Below, one piece after another: positions 10,036 to 20,875 of a stretch of 64,000 nucleotides of DNA (the first letter of the stretch is position 1; the number at the start of each line of letters is the position of its first letter). Position numbers and translations under genes: made by a program. Under the pieces are notes generated by a model. That model did not search any database. It saw nothing but the letters and a program-made list of their open reading frames with translations, and was not told the DNA's origin. The DNA comes from Aphrocallistes beatrix (Eukaryota > Porifera > Hexactinellida > Sceptrulophora > Aphrocallistidae), in NCBI GenBank assembly GCA_963281255.1, contig OY725505.1, forward strand, positions 1,240,001-1,304,000, read 5' to 3'.

Positions 10036-11083
10036 TAGGGTTGCAAAATTCCCGAGAATTTTCAAATGTGGAAACTTTCCGGGAATATTCCCGGGAATTT
10101 ATAAGACCTGAAAATTTCTGCATAGTGTTTAAATAAACCTGATTGTTTCCGAGGCATTTCTCTGAGGTAAATAAATTGAATTCAATTAAGACCTTTCTTT
10201 ATTTGCCTCTAAATACTCAAAAAATAAAGGAAAAATGTAAAAATGTAAATTATACAACCAGTGCCAAACTGATTCAAGATGGATCAATAATAAATGTAAT
10301 ACAAAATCGAATACTAGTGTAAGTATAAGTTATCCGATTCATCTATATATATACGTACATATAACAATCGGGAAACCTATCAAATAGTCTAACAATACGT
10401 TTCTGACTAGTCATTACAGTCAGGATCGCTTATTATGAACCACCAGGGAACCAAAAAAATCTGTTCATAATAGAGATACTTCATATTAAGCGAACTTGGT
10501 TCAATACAAATCCTATCTAGAAAATGAAATTGGGAGCAGAAGGTTAGTTCATAATAAACGAATGTTCATATTAAGCGGGTTCATAATAAGCGACCCTGAC
10601 TGTATTAAGTTAAAACTGATATGAGATTAATAGAAGCTTATAGCTTATAATAATATATTGGCTACAGCTCTAGTCAAATAATATCTGACAAATTCTAACC
10701 GAGTTTTATTTAACCCTTTTGAAATGAAGTAGATTAGCTATAATTGTTGTAAATCTTGGGATTCTCGTGAATGACATTACCATTCAAAATATTGAATACA
10801 AAAATTGTGGCTGGTTGGAAAATCGTATACGGAGTTGCAAATTAGATGGACTTTTCATATCTACTTGCCAAATTTAATGTATAAATGTGTAGTCAGGACA
10901 GCTCTATTGACAAATACAAACAAACAAACAAAATAATGCATTTTAGAACTGGGCAATTATACAATATTATAGTCGGCACAGTAAAATCTTTGAATATTTC
11001 TCATTATTAAAGAAAAACGAAAATTCCCGAAAATTTCCAGGTCTTATAAATTCCCGGAAAGTTTCCCACCCTTTACAACTCTA
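10036..11083. mobile_element. hAT-type non-autonomous element with 8-bp target duplication
   Basis: 1048 bp with ends TAGGGTTGCAAA and TTTACAACTCTA as imperfect inverted repeats, flanked on both sides by GTCAGCCA. Subterminal TTTCCGGGAAT repeats occur near both ends. No transposase frame was seen. It carries a pogo-like MITE. Confidence 0.85.
10417..10602. mobile_element. pogo-like MITE, family P1
   Basis: 186 bp, TA-flanked, with ends CAGTCAGGATCGCTTATTAT and TAATAAGCGACCCTGACTG. It shares its body with 19408-19590. Confidence 0.85.
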
Positions 11084-12027
11084 GTCAGCCAGTCTGTCAT
11101 GATCAGCCCTCACTCGTTTGTATCCACGATCTCATCCCAGCAACCTTGGTCAAATCTTCCCTACCCAGCTTAGCACCCATTCTTGCGAAAATTTTCCTTG
11201 GAAGCCCCTCTGGAAGCGAGACATCATTTTACCCAAACTTAAAAGACCAAATCTCAATCCCATCTCTCTAACTATCGTCCTCTTAGCAATATTTATTTCA
11301 TTCCTAAGATAATTGAGAGGGTTGCATCATTCCAGGTTGTCTGTCCATCGTAAGCTTCACAGTACGGATACTGTGCTTCTAAAGGTCACAAACAACATAT
11401 GAATCACCAACACGTATTTATTCTGGTTCTTCTTGATCTTAGTTCAGCCTTCGACACTGTCGACCCCATGCCATCTTGCTCAATCGTATCCAGTCTCATT
11501 TCGGCATTTGGAACTCTGTTCTATCTTGGCAAGAAACATACATATCTGGTAGGATTCAATTTGTCTCGATTAAGGGTTGTAATTCGGTCCAACACGGATT
11601 TCACACAGGGTTTTTGTCTTGGTCCTCTTCTCTTTAGTCTCATATACAAGTCCTCTTTTCGAACTTATTAGGTCCACCTCCCCGACATGCACTGTTAAGC
11701 CGACGATACTCATCGCTATCTTTATTTTAAATCTCTTCTGAACAATCTGCTTTCTCCGCCATCCAATCTTGCATCTTTGCGATTCGTTCCTGGTTCCGCA
11801 CCAACAAGTTGCTTATCACCAAGACTGAGTTCATTATAATAGGGACTCGTCAACAACTATCTAAGGTTCAAACTGATACATCTCTGTTGGCGAGTCGAGA
11901 ATACCCACTTTCAATGAAGTACAGAATCTTGGAACTTGGCTCGACAACACCCGTCAATGCCTCCAAAGTTGCCTCATCCTGCTTCTACGACATCTATAAC
12001 ATCCGACGTGGTAGAAAGTATCTTATA

Positions 12028-12888
12028 GTCCAGGACCAAATCCTGGATTTGGGTTCACCCGAGAAATTTGTATGAACCTTTTTGGTGGTTTTGAGTTCTT
12101 AGGGGTTCCGTTAACCAAAATTAAGCCCATGACACTTTGGCATGTTTGGGCACTTTTTTTAATGCAAGCTTAAATATTTTTGGGGCGCCTGAATAAATCG
12201 GACAAATCAGCATTCAGGACATCCTATTGATGATCATGTAGAGTGCTGATTTATCTTTATTTGAACTCATGGAATATAGGGAAACAAAACAAGAGGTCAC
12301 TCGATGGGGTTACTAGGAGGTCTGATATTGGAATGTCGTACATGCCTCCGTCGTCAAGAAAAATATTCAGTTCGAATATAGTCATGTGACCCTTCAAATT
12401 TCTCCAAATTTAATGATGAATAAGAATATCAATGCCCATGCTTGCCAATCTCGGTGTACCAGCCATAGCATACCAATTAGGTTTTAAGTTAATATTCGTA
12501 TTCAGCATTGAATTTGGAGAATTTAAGGGGTCACATGACCATATTCGAGCTAAATATTTTACTTCACGACGCAGGAATGTGCAACATTCCATTCTCAAAT
12601 CACCTAGTAACCCCACCGAGTGACCCCTTGTTTTGCTTTCATATAATTCAAGAGTTCAAATACTAGATATAAATCAACACTCTACATGATCATTTAATAA
12701 GATTCCCTGAATGCGGAATTGTCCGAATTATTCAGCCTCCCCAATATTTAAGCTTGCATTAAATAAATTGCCCGAACATGGCAAAGTGGCATGGGCTTAA
12801 TATTGGTTAAGGGGACCCCTAAGAACTCAAAACCATCGAAAAGTTCATACTTCTCAAATTTCTCGGTTGACCACCCGTGGTCCTGGAC
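12028..12888. mobile_element. 861-bp foldback TIR element, TA target
   Basis: Almost wholly palindromic. It starts GTCCAGGACC and ends GGTCCTGGAC with TA on both sides, and the arms are roughly 390 bp each. It shares the motif AACAAGGGGTCACTCG with the 31-kb foldback element. The overlapping open frames inside are mirror images produced by the palindrome. Confidence 0.85.
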
Positions 12889-13084
12889 TATTACTAGGGA
12901 AGTCTGAAACTTTCGTTAATTCTCTTATCACTTCTCGTCTTGGTTTCTGCAATAGCTTCTTGTATGGTTCCCCTCATCCCTCTTAGCTCGACTCCAGCTA
13001 GTCCAGAACAGTGCAGGCAATTTATCTACACTTTCTCGGCATCACTTCTTCCCACTAACCTCCACTGGCTGCCTGTTAAACATC

Positions 13085-13930
13085 GCATCCTCTTCAAAAT
13101 TATGTATAGTTTTATGGCTACTGGCAATATCATGCAGAAGTTTTATTCCACGAGGACCAGTTCTCTGTCGACGCTATCTGTAGTGTTTCTGACTTCTGCG
13201 AGCACATGAGTGCAATAAAAGTCTCCAGTAACATTCTGGCCGTTCGGAACGCAAACTTGAGCAACTGGGCCGTAGGCGTCAAATGCAATTGCGTACATTA
13301 CCTTCTTGGTACGGAAATCTGGACGCGATCTTTTAGGTCGAGGTTCACCCGGATGCAGCAAACACTTAGATTTTTCCTTGGATTTAGGTTGTGAATAGTA
13401 AATCCAAGTTTCATCTCTGGTTGCTATCTCATAGAGTCGCCTTGGATTAAATGTTTCGTACTGTCGAAGAAGACTTTCACAACATTCCACCATCTGTTTC
13501 ATCTGGGCCTCTGAATGCAAAATGGCACCCGCCAAAAGCAAACCTTCCTTACTCCAAGTTCTACCTTCAGAATGCGGAAATACTTCCCATTGAGATATCC
13601 GTATACTACTTAGAAATCTCTTCAATAGAGCAGCAAGGGTCACTTCGAAGAAATTCACCAACTAACAGAAGGTTCACAAGTTGCAGATTTAGGCCTACCA
13701 GTCCCGAGGATTATATTCAATGCTGTCTCTTCCCTCTCTGAATAGTTGAGCCCATCTTCTAACCGTGGAATAAGCAAGTGCTTGATCACCACAAACTTCC
13801 ACGATATCATTGTGGATGTTCCTGTTCCTGAATCTTTTAGCAGTGAACCAAACTTGATATACGCCCTTTGCTCCTGCTCAATAACTGAAAGTTTTGAAGC
13901 CATAAATGTATAAGTAGCCAAAACTGACAA
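13085..13930 (-). pseudogene. mariner transposase, frameshifted and 3'-truncated
   Basis: Minus-strand mariner-type DDE transposase. The N-terminus reads EQEQRAYIKFGSLLKDS; after a frameshift, VRRWAQLFREGRDSIE is typical of the mariner HTH region. RDETWIYYSQPKSKEKS contains the first catalytic Asp, and PGEPRPKRSRPDFRTKKVM follows. A further shift leads to GIKLLHDIASSHKT, where the second catalytic Asp lies in HD. The sequence ends in LINE at about 13105, so the third catalytic residue is lost. No terminal inverted repeats were found. The enzyme would have excised and inserted a TA-targeting transposon; this copy is dead. Confidence 0.85.
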
Positions 13931-14139
13931 GATTGAAATGATAATTATAAAAAATACAAATGCTCTTAAAATTTCTTTTAGATATTAGGAGAGAATGGGT
14001 AATGCTATCTGGATTATATTAATGGATGCATTAGATATACACTAGCTGTAAAAAATCAATAGTGATTAGTACTTTTGAAATGACCTAAGTATATACGTGC
14101 CTCTCGAAATACTCGACGTCATCCCTCACGACTGACTCC
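13931..14139. other. Nothing recognised
   Basis: Short unassigned AT-rich spacer between the mariner relic and the Gypsy pol relic. Confidence 0.4.
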
Positions 14140-15350
14140 CTCGCCTCACGTACAGGACTGAGCTAATCCGCTGTTCCGTTTTCTTGTCCCTTCCTATACT
14201 CTATCACATAATTGATGGTTTCTAGCTCTAGGATCCATCTTGCGAACTTGTTGCGCGGATCCATCTGATGTGATTAGTGATGATAATGACTTGTTTCGCT
14301 GCTTGCAAATAAGTCCTCCACTTCCTCAACGATGCTACCACATACTATGTAACCACGGATGGCTTTCTAGCGTAGAATTCTGAGATTATCCGTAGAATCA
14401 TGAGATTTTGTTTCGCTCACTCAAATGAACTTGTGGTTCAACCTTGGTTATCTAGTGTAAGAATCTCACGGATCTATGATCTCACGAATCTACGCAACAG
14501 TTCCTTCGATTAACAACCCCTTGAGCTCCTGATAACTATCTTCGAACTCGGGAGACAATTTCCACTTTTCTGCCATCTTCGTTCATTTGTTTAGAGTCTC
14601 GGCTGTTTGGGATAACCAGGGAACGTACTCTCTATATTAATTAACAAGCCCCATGAACTGACGTATACCATTTTTATTTGTTGGGCGAGGAAGCTGCTGG
14701 ATTTTCAGCAAAATCGCTTGCAAAGGACGTATTCCATCTTTCGACACTAGATACCCTAGAAACCCTACCAAATTTGCATTTGTCCGATTTCAGGTCGATA
14801 TATGCACCACATAGACGATCCTGTTTGTGTAAGTTTGCTCTAAATCGCGTCATTGAGAGTAGAAATCTTGTAAATGAACTATATAATCGTCCACGAAGCC
14901 TCAACATTTGAACACTTTTCTAACGCTCTGTCCACCGGCCTCTGGTAGGTGCCTTGCGAGTTGCACATACCGAATAGCATCTGGCTGAAATGGAACTGAC
15001 CTCTACTTGACACGAACGCCGTCAAATCTGTCTTTCTCTCGTACTGGAATGCTCCAACAAGCCGAAGCATAATCTAACGAGGAAAATACCGGCTATCCTC
15101 CAGCCTATAAAACTTACTCCTTGACCAAGGGATTATCTAGGAGCGCGAGACGCTCCTTTAGGCGTATCATTTTAAGCCCCAAAGTGTTTAGAAACGTGAA
15201 ACTCCAGAATATTAACCAATTTACCCTATATTATGATGAGATTTGTCGATTTAGGGATTTGAAAATTCAGATCCTAGTAGTCTATAGCAAATCTTTGTGC
15301 CCTATCCTTTTGAGCACTAAATTTCAGTCGGTTTAAGTCGAAGCACACCT
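14140..15350 (-). pseudogene. Ty3/Gypsy pol relic: RT, connector and RNase H tail
   Basis: Read on the minus strand, the RT begins with DRAQRFAIDY near 15300. FSSLDYASACWSIPV, TAFVSSRGQFHFSQM, and GTYQRPVDRAL then KSDKCKFGRV follow, in three frames. Near 14640 the connector reads GIRQFMGLVN, stop, YREYVPWLSQTAETLNK. At 14275-14165 the end of RNase H reads RWILELETINYVIEYRKG, followed by a TAG. Stops and shifts are numerous and no integrase was seen. The sequence is close to the RT at 607-1046 and to the RNase H end at 63.7 kb, so all three are the same element family. Locally repeated ATTCTACGGAT units near 14380-14500 interrupt the RNase H part. Confidence 0.85.
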
Positions 15351-15489
15351 GAGAGAAGTTCGCCAACAATTTCCGTCCTAGTAAACAGTACGGATTTCGG
15401 TGTCCAATACTACTTCCAATTAATGCAGGATTACTTGCATGTCCCTTACGAGCACTAATACAATAATCTTTCCACATATCGATAGGGGG

Positions 15490-15645
15490 GGACCGCCCTA
15501 GGCCATATTATGGCCTACTACATATAAAGCCTCACAGTTACTTGCTGATTTTGACTAGAGATCCTTAAAAGATGGTTGATCTAATCTGGTATACCCAAAT
15601 CATTAACCACGCACAATAGAGCTTAGGAATGTATTATCAACATAT
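15490..15645 (+). mobile_element. Mutator-like element arm fragment
   Basis: GGCCTACTACATATAAAGCC, CCTCACAGT and CACAATAGAGCTTAGG match the left arm of the 25431-26351 element. No partner arm is present. Confidence 0.6.
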
Positions 15646-15647
15646 TA

Positions 15648-15669
15648 TCCTTACTATTAAAACTCGATG

Positions 15670-15706
<37 letters not shown>

Positions 15707-16200
15707 GTGACGAATTGATTGAAGAAACTGCCGGGCGCACAAGGCTGATTTTTGGCATGTGGGAGTCTTTTGGCTATGGCTCCAGTAAGTTCTGAGTTCA
15801 GAGCAAAATGTCGACTCATCATGGAATTATGACGTCATTGTAACATTTTTAAAAGTTAAGCAACACAGTTATTCGAGCATAACTCAGCCATTATAGGAGA
15901 TAGAAGGCTGAAATTTTAAGAGAATCTGTATACTAACATACCTCACATATGATGCGACTTTCATCAAAAAATGATGACTCATCACTCTGTTATGACGTCA
16001 TCATTACGCATCAAAAATTTTAAAATTGACAAAATTGGTGATTTTTCGAGTGATATCGATTAGCACAGTAGAACAGACATATTTAGAGATGTCATCTCCC
16101 TTATAATTAACCAATGTGACTCCAGGCGACCGAAGGGAGCCTCCGGCGGACACTTAGTGTCCGCCAGCCGCGCAGCGCAAGCAAGCGCGAAGCGCGCTTG
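15648..16200 (+). mobile_element. Family A, full length (reference copy)
   Basis: Starts TCCTTACTATTAAAACTCGA after host A, followed by a TA microsatellite of about 15 units and CGAATTGATTGAAGAAACTG. Two TGACGTCA palindromes lie at about 15831 and 15994. The 3' end holds three hairpins: GGCGACCGAAGGGAGCC (imperfect), GGCGGACA/TGTCCGCC, and CAAGCG/CGCTTG. It ends CTTG before host T. Non-coding, 553 bp. Confidence 0.85.
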
Positions 16201-17110
16201 TATATATTAAAACGCAATGGGATTTTTACTTGTGCAAATTGATTGAGGAGGAACTGGGAGGTGACAGAAACGTGAAATTTGGCAAACAGGTAATTAATAA
16301 TTGGTCTAGAAGGGAGTTCGAAGATCTAAACGAATTGTTCACCCCTCGCTGAGATAGGTGACAAATAATGTTGACCAATGAAATTCGAATATTTTATAAT
16401 ACAAATACATTGGGATCTAAACAGCGGTGACTTGCAATTACAATGCATACAATCGAAGGGACTCTTTGTGATTGAAATTGATTGGTTCATGTGAGAACCA
16501 ATCAACCATCAGAATTAAATAAAAATACTTGTAATTTCTTACATCAAAGAATATCGAAATAGACAAGTGGGATTCTCTTTCAATATATTTTCTTCAGACC
16601 ATCAAATTCAATATATTACAAATGTTGTCATATGGTCCCAACTTTACCAATGAATAAATAGCTTATTTTCCCACTTGACTACAATTACTACTTAGAACTG
16701 TTTATTCTGAATACTAGTATTTTATATTGTAGAAATGCCCCATCTATCTACTAAGCGTGGAGCTCCATCCAAAAAACATTGCAATGCTAAATTTTGGGAG
16801 AATGAAAAACTATCCACTAGGACTAAGGATAACTTTAAGTTCTCTCATTGCTCCGGAAAAGGGAAGGTTGTTTTTCCCGCCTTACCTTCTCCCACTGAAC
16901 TACTGATACATCTACTGACGGCTGCTGACAGTCGAGGGAGAGCATTGAGCATCAGAGAAAATTCAAGCAAATAACTCGGCTCTAGCATTCGCTTCACTCG
17001 GCGTTAATCTAGATAAAGAGTTAGCTACCGCTAGGCGCGGAGTATACACATTCCGTATCCAGGGTGTTATGCATCATTACATTGGATAGCCTACACCTGA
17101 ATCGCCAGGG
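16201..17110 (+). pseudogene. Autonomous Helitron relic: 5' end and Rep/helicase N-terminal region
   Basis: At 16203 a Helitron-like 5' end reads TATTAAAACGCAATGGGATT, then CAAATTGATTGAGGA, echoing the Family A terminus. From 16735 the protein reads CNAKFWENEKLS, then FSHCSGKGKVVFPALPSP and LIHLLTAADSRGRAL. After a frameshift near 16965, NNSALAFASLGVNLDKELA and GVYTFRIQGVMHHYIG follow. This pattern (zinc-finger-like region, then LAFASLG and GVYTFRI) is typical of the N-terminal part of animal Helitron Rep-helicases. The catalytic Rep motifs (HUH) and the segment up to helicase motif II are missing. A stop lies right after HHYIG. The enzyme family mobilises Helitrons by single-strand or rolling-circle transfer. 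Confidence 0.75.
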
Positions 17111-17500
17111 GCACCTTGGAGACATGAGTCTCCCCGAGGGTGACACTTTTGAACTTGCTTTATAATAACATAGGAAACTATATTAAGCTAATCTACTAGA
17201 TTCTGTAATATTTATAAAAAAATTTATTTTATATAAAAGGACAATAAAAGAAGAGTTATCAAGTTAGACAATAGACTTGTTTTCTCATTTCGGAGACGCA
17301 TTATCAGTTAAATATAGAGAGAAAGTGTTGTATGGAGTGGTAAGCTCATATTAATTAACGTAATAGTTGATTCAACACTATCCTGTAAATAACTGTAGTA
17401 CGTTCGTACTATATAATATATGTTTTAATTTTAACACAAAAGCAATCAACATTATTTAGAAAATATACGTATAGAAGAAGAACAGTTTGGTATTATACTT
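17111..17500. other. Nothing recognised
   Basis: AT-rich sequence between the Rep relic and a Family A copy. It may be decayed Helitron sequence but no motif is left. Confidence 0.4.
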
Positions 17501-17800
17501 CAAGCGCTTCGCTTGTTTGGGCTGTGCGGCTGGAAGACGCGCCCTTTGGGCACCTAGGCTAACATGAATTAATTATATGGTAGATAACATCTCTAAACAC
17601 GTCTGTCTTACTGTTTTAATCGATATCACTCGACAAAACAGCAAATGTGTCAATTTTTTACATTTTGATGGTGTAATGATGACGTCATAATAGAGTGATA
17701 AGTCATCATTTTTAGATTATAGTTTTATCATATGTGAGATTATTAATATACACATTCTATTAAAACTTTTTTATTCTTACTTACTTTTTTATATACACAT
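17501..17800 (-). mobile_element. Family A, 3' half
   Basis: Starts CAAGCGCTTCGCTTG in minus orientation, with a GCGCCCTTTGGGCACC hairpin and one GACGTCAT site. It breaks off in an ATTCTATTAAAACT duplication near 17760-17815. Confidence 0.75.
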
Positions 17801-18878
17801 TCTATTAAAACTATTAATATATATACGTATATAAACTAAACAGGGTGTAAAGTTTTTAGTTTGGGATGAAGCTCCTATGATGCATCTACATGCAGCTGAT
17901 TGTATAGATCAGACCATAGCATTCTAATACACTAAGGCAATGGCGCAGACCTTTTTTTCTGGACCATGGATTGGTTAAACGAGCTAAGTGAATTTATCAC
18001 TAATTATCAATTTAACATTTATTCGCTTTCTATTTGTCTACACCACACTTACTAAAGTCATATAATTGAGTCCAAAAGGTTAAGTACTTATAAATGAGCG
18101 TTTATAATCATAATAAGTTCAATTTTAATTGCAAACAAACAAATACATTCGAAATAGATTCATAGCACAGCACGGCAAGACTAACAATAGACACTAAGTA
18201 GGAATAATCATTATTGAAATGGTGAATTACATGAATTAAATTAGTAAACTGAGGGGTGTTATGAAGAGAAGATAATATTCTAAGATTAAGGAAGATCAAA
18301 ACGTTGTTGTTCCGATAGACATCACTTCTCTTTCTTCATCCTTTATCCGGTCTTGTCACACCATTCCTACGAAAGAGAAGAATTATTATACTTCACAACA
18401 ACACAATTCTCTCACACATATCAATCCATTTGTCATCAACTATGATTAAAATTAATACTAGTAATTTAGTACGAGTTGAACCGGGATAGAACTGTTTTCG
18501 AAGAACTTGAGAGTTAGCAATTTGATGAAAGTTTTATGGATAATACAAGTAGTAACACAGTCGATAACAGCAATATATGGATACATAAGTGAGCCCTGTC
18601 TAATAAATCTATGATAATTCATTGAGATCCCTTATCAGTTGTTAAATAGGTTATATTTTTTGTATAAGAGAAAACTGCACACCCAGCCACGTTATTTAGG
18701 TACTAAATTTGTGAATTACTAAATACATTTCATTAAAATTCCTGCAAACTATTCAAATATTCTTTAAGAGCTATGACTACTGTTAATAGTAAAGTTGTTT
18801 CAGCTCCAAAAAGACCTTCAGTGGGGATGCGGGCAGGCGTTATATCATGACCATTATCTCATTATTTTACGTATAATA

Positions 18879-19062
18879 CAGTAGAACTCGGTTAGTACGT
18901 GCTCGGGATACAACGTACTTCGGCTTAGTACGTACTCATTTCTCTGAACCAGAATTCAGTTATTATATTGCTTCCTATGTAATATCAACTCGGTTAGTAC
19001 GTACTTACGGATAGTACTTTTTCCCGCTTCCCGTAAGGGTACGTACTAACCGAGTTCTACTG
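18879..19062. mobile_element. pogo-like MITE, family P2
   Basis: 184 bp, TA-flanked, with 22-bp ends beginning CAGTAGAACTCGGTTAGTAC. The internal sequence repeats GGTTAGTACGTACT. Non-coding. Confidence 0.85.
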
Positions 19063-19407
19063 TATAATCAAGGCTGATAATTTGATACATAATTGGCTAC
19101 AAAAATTTAATTCACGCATTGAAGTCTCAATAACCATCAATATATTTTGAAATGCTGCTGGTATATCGACTCAATCTCTAGCAATAAATCCTTGTACCTG
19201 AAATACAATGGGATACTGAATACTGATCCCAAATGACAATATATGCGGTAGCTAAATATTGATGCGAGCGAGGAGATGAAACACGGTCCTAATTAACAGT
19301 CCAATACTAGGATTATTGGATTGTTGTTTAATTGAAAAAAAATTGAGATGATTGGATAATTAAAGTCGACGTTCACTATCCAAAATTTGACAATAAGAAA
19401 TATTGTA

Positions 19408-19590
19408 CAGTCAGGGTCGCTTATTGTGAATCATCAGGGGACCAACAAATCTGTTCATAATATACTTCATATTAAGCGAACTTGATTCAATACAAATCCT
19501 ATCTAAAAATGAAATTGGGACCAGCAGGAGGTTAGTTCATAATAAACGAATGTTCATATTAAGCGGGTTCATAATAAACGACCCTGACTG
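19408..19590. mobile_element. pogo-like MITE, family P1
   Basis: 183 bp, TA-flanked, with ends CAGTCAGGGTCGCTTATTGT and TAATAAACGACCCTGACTG. Sister of 10417-10602. Confidence 0.85.
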
Positions 19591-19777
19591 TAGTTTGAAC
19601 TCCATATCTGACAATATAAGCTGAAATGATGTTTTATTCAGTTTTAATGGATCATTTTGTATTCGATCCTGTTAGTAAATATAGGTTTCTGAAATAATTA
19701 TCTTAATTTAAAAAAAATAGTTATTGGACACATGAGCTATTCAGGCGTTTCGTAGGTCGAGCGTCGAGGTCGCTAAG

Positions 19778-20095
19778 CTAAGAAAGAATATCTGAAAATG
19801 AATTAACTAAGAACTTATCTACCTTTTCTTCGTTGTCAGTCATGCTCTTAGTAGAGTAGGCAGATTCCATCAGCAATCGTTTAGTGTGGACCAAAGATTG
19901 TCTCTTAGGCTTGGAATTCCATTCAGAAAGATAGGAAGGGTAGTCGGGGAATATACTGGGTACTGAAGTTTTCTTTAGAGCTATTCTATCCTGGAAACTC
20001 AAGCCCGTCATTGTAGGTAATGGTTCTCTCGATGTCATCTGGTTTGAAATAATGAATACATATCTAAACGGTGTGTAGAAGTGTAAATATGACAA
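19778..20095 (-). pseudogene. THAP-like transposase fragment of the P-like element
   Basis: A 105-codon open stretch. Residues about 33-45 read RIALKKTSVPSIF, like the AVPTIF box that closes THAP DNA-binding domains. It continues PDYPSYLSEWNSKPKRQSL and MTDNEEKVDKFLVNSF. The last part is shared with 3326-3543 and 41.2-41.4 kb. The zinc-binding C2CH residues expected upstream were not seen. After 19778 the match continues only as a degraded sequence with stops. It lies centrally in the TIR element in minus orientation, and the same order holds in the 40.8-41.4 kb relic (plus). THAP domains bind the element's own ends in P-type transposition. The family call is an inference from one motif plus the terminal structure. 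Confidence 0.5.
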
Positions 20096-20875
20096 TCAGT
20101 TAATATGTACGTATAACACATAAATGATAGAAACTTACTCACATTAGCGTGTTTACTTCCTAGTCTTTCCGCGGGCGTGTAATTACCCTAAACGATTCTT
20201 TGGGAAATGAAAAGCAGAGGGATATTCTGCTTCACTTTTGCAGCCTCGGATAACACAGGACATTGTCGTTCAGGAAGAGTAATAAATATGGATGCTTATG
20301 TGGAGTGTTTCGGATCAACTTTGAGTCGTGTATAGGAAAAGACAGTGATTTGTAAAACTTCACAACAAGGTAGCAAATAAATATATAATTCATGTGGTTG
20401 ATTTTAAAACAAAACAAGTAAGTAGTATGTTCATATATAAGTAATATGGTTGCTTAAAATTAGTTTAACCACAAATTCTCTACAGTGCCATCCTCGAACC
20501 AATTTGAAGAAAATCGATGCAGTATTAATGAAAAGGACCATTATATAATATACGAAATTATATACCGACATAATCCAACCATTTTCAGAAAAATTCATTT
20601 AGCTCGTTTAACCAATCCATGGTCCAGACAAAAAGGTCTGCGCCATTGCCTTAGTGTATTAGAAATGCTATGATCAGACATTGAGAGAACTCTGCTCCAA
20701 TGATCTACCATTTGGCGACGAAGTTATTGTATTTGTAGGTGACTTCAGTTAAATCCTACCTATCATTAGGCGTGGCATGAGGGCCGAGGTCTTACTAGCT
20801 TGCTTTAACAGATCTTTACTTAGCACCATGTCAAAGTGATGAAAATGACCATAAATATGCGTCTTCGAATAGAAT

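Larger units (their letters stand above)
9926..13105 (+). pseudogene. CR1/L2-like LINE ORF2 relic, interrupted twice
   Basis: Three LINE segments in one orientation: 9926-10035 (linker before RT), 11092-12027 (RT) and 12889-13105 (thumb/C-terminal part). Recognisable pieces are LVLLDLSSAFDTVD (RT motif A), a degraded motif B ending LGPLLFSL, and the ADDT of motif C, where the Tyr codon has become TAA. HWLPVKHRILFKI lies near the end. A hAT element (10036-11083) and a foldback element (12028-12888) split it, each with a target duplication, and the mariner relic cuts the 3' end at about 13105. The family matches the LINEs at 34.3-36.1 and 50.9-52.5 kb. Many frameshifts make it non-functional. 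In life this protein would copy its own RNA into the genome. Confidence 0.85.
17915..20671 (-). mobile_element. P-like TIR element, 2.76 kb, with 8-bp target duplication
   Basis: Inverted ends CATAGCATTCTAATACACTA and its near-complement at 20640-20671, with about 75 bp of good inverted similarity including GCAATGGCGCAGACC and GGATTGGTTAAACGAGCTAA. GATCAGAC occurs at 17907-17914 and again at 20672-20679. It carries the THAP-like open frame at 19778-20095 and two pogo-like MITEs. Most of any transposase is gone. P-superfamily elements make 8-bp duplications and encode THAP-domain transposases, which fits. Confidence 0.75.
17845..20875 (+). pseudogene. Helitron Pif1-type helicase fragment split by a P-like element
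   Basis: The left part (17848-17914) reads VKFLVWDEAPMMHLHAADC, the Walker B region of Pif1-type Helitron helicases (WDEAPM). The right part (20672-20875) continues LRELCSNDLPFGDEVIVF, then VGDFS, a TAA where Gln is expected, ILPIIRRGMRAEVLLACF, and a degraded MTINMRL. Both parts are in the same frame when the 17915-20671 insertion and one copy of the 8-bp duplication are disregarded. The helicase would unwind DNA during Helitron movement. Walker A and the C-terminal motifs were not found. The same lost element probably also contributed the Rep part at 16.7-17.1 kb. Confidence 0.8.

Noticed and set aside
12410-12623. Overlapping open frames on both strands
   Set aside because: They are mirror images caused by the palindromic 12028-12888 element.
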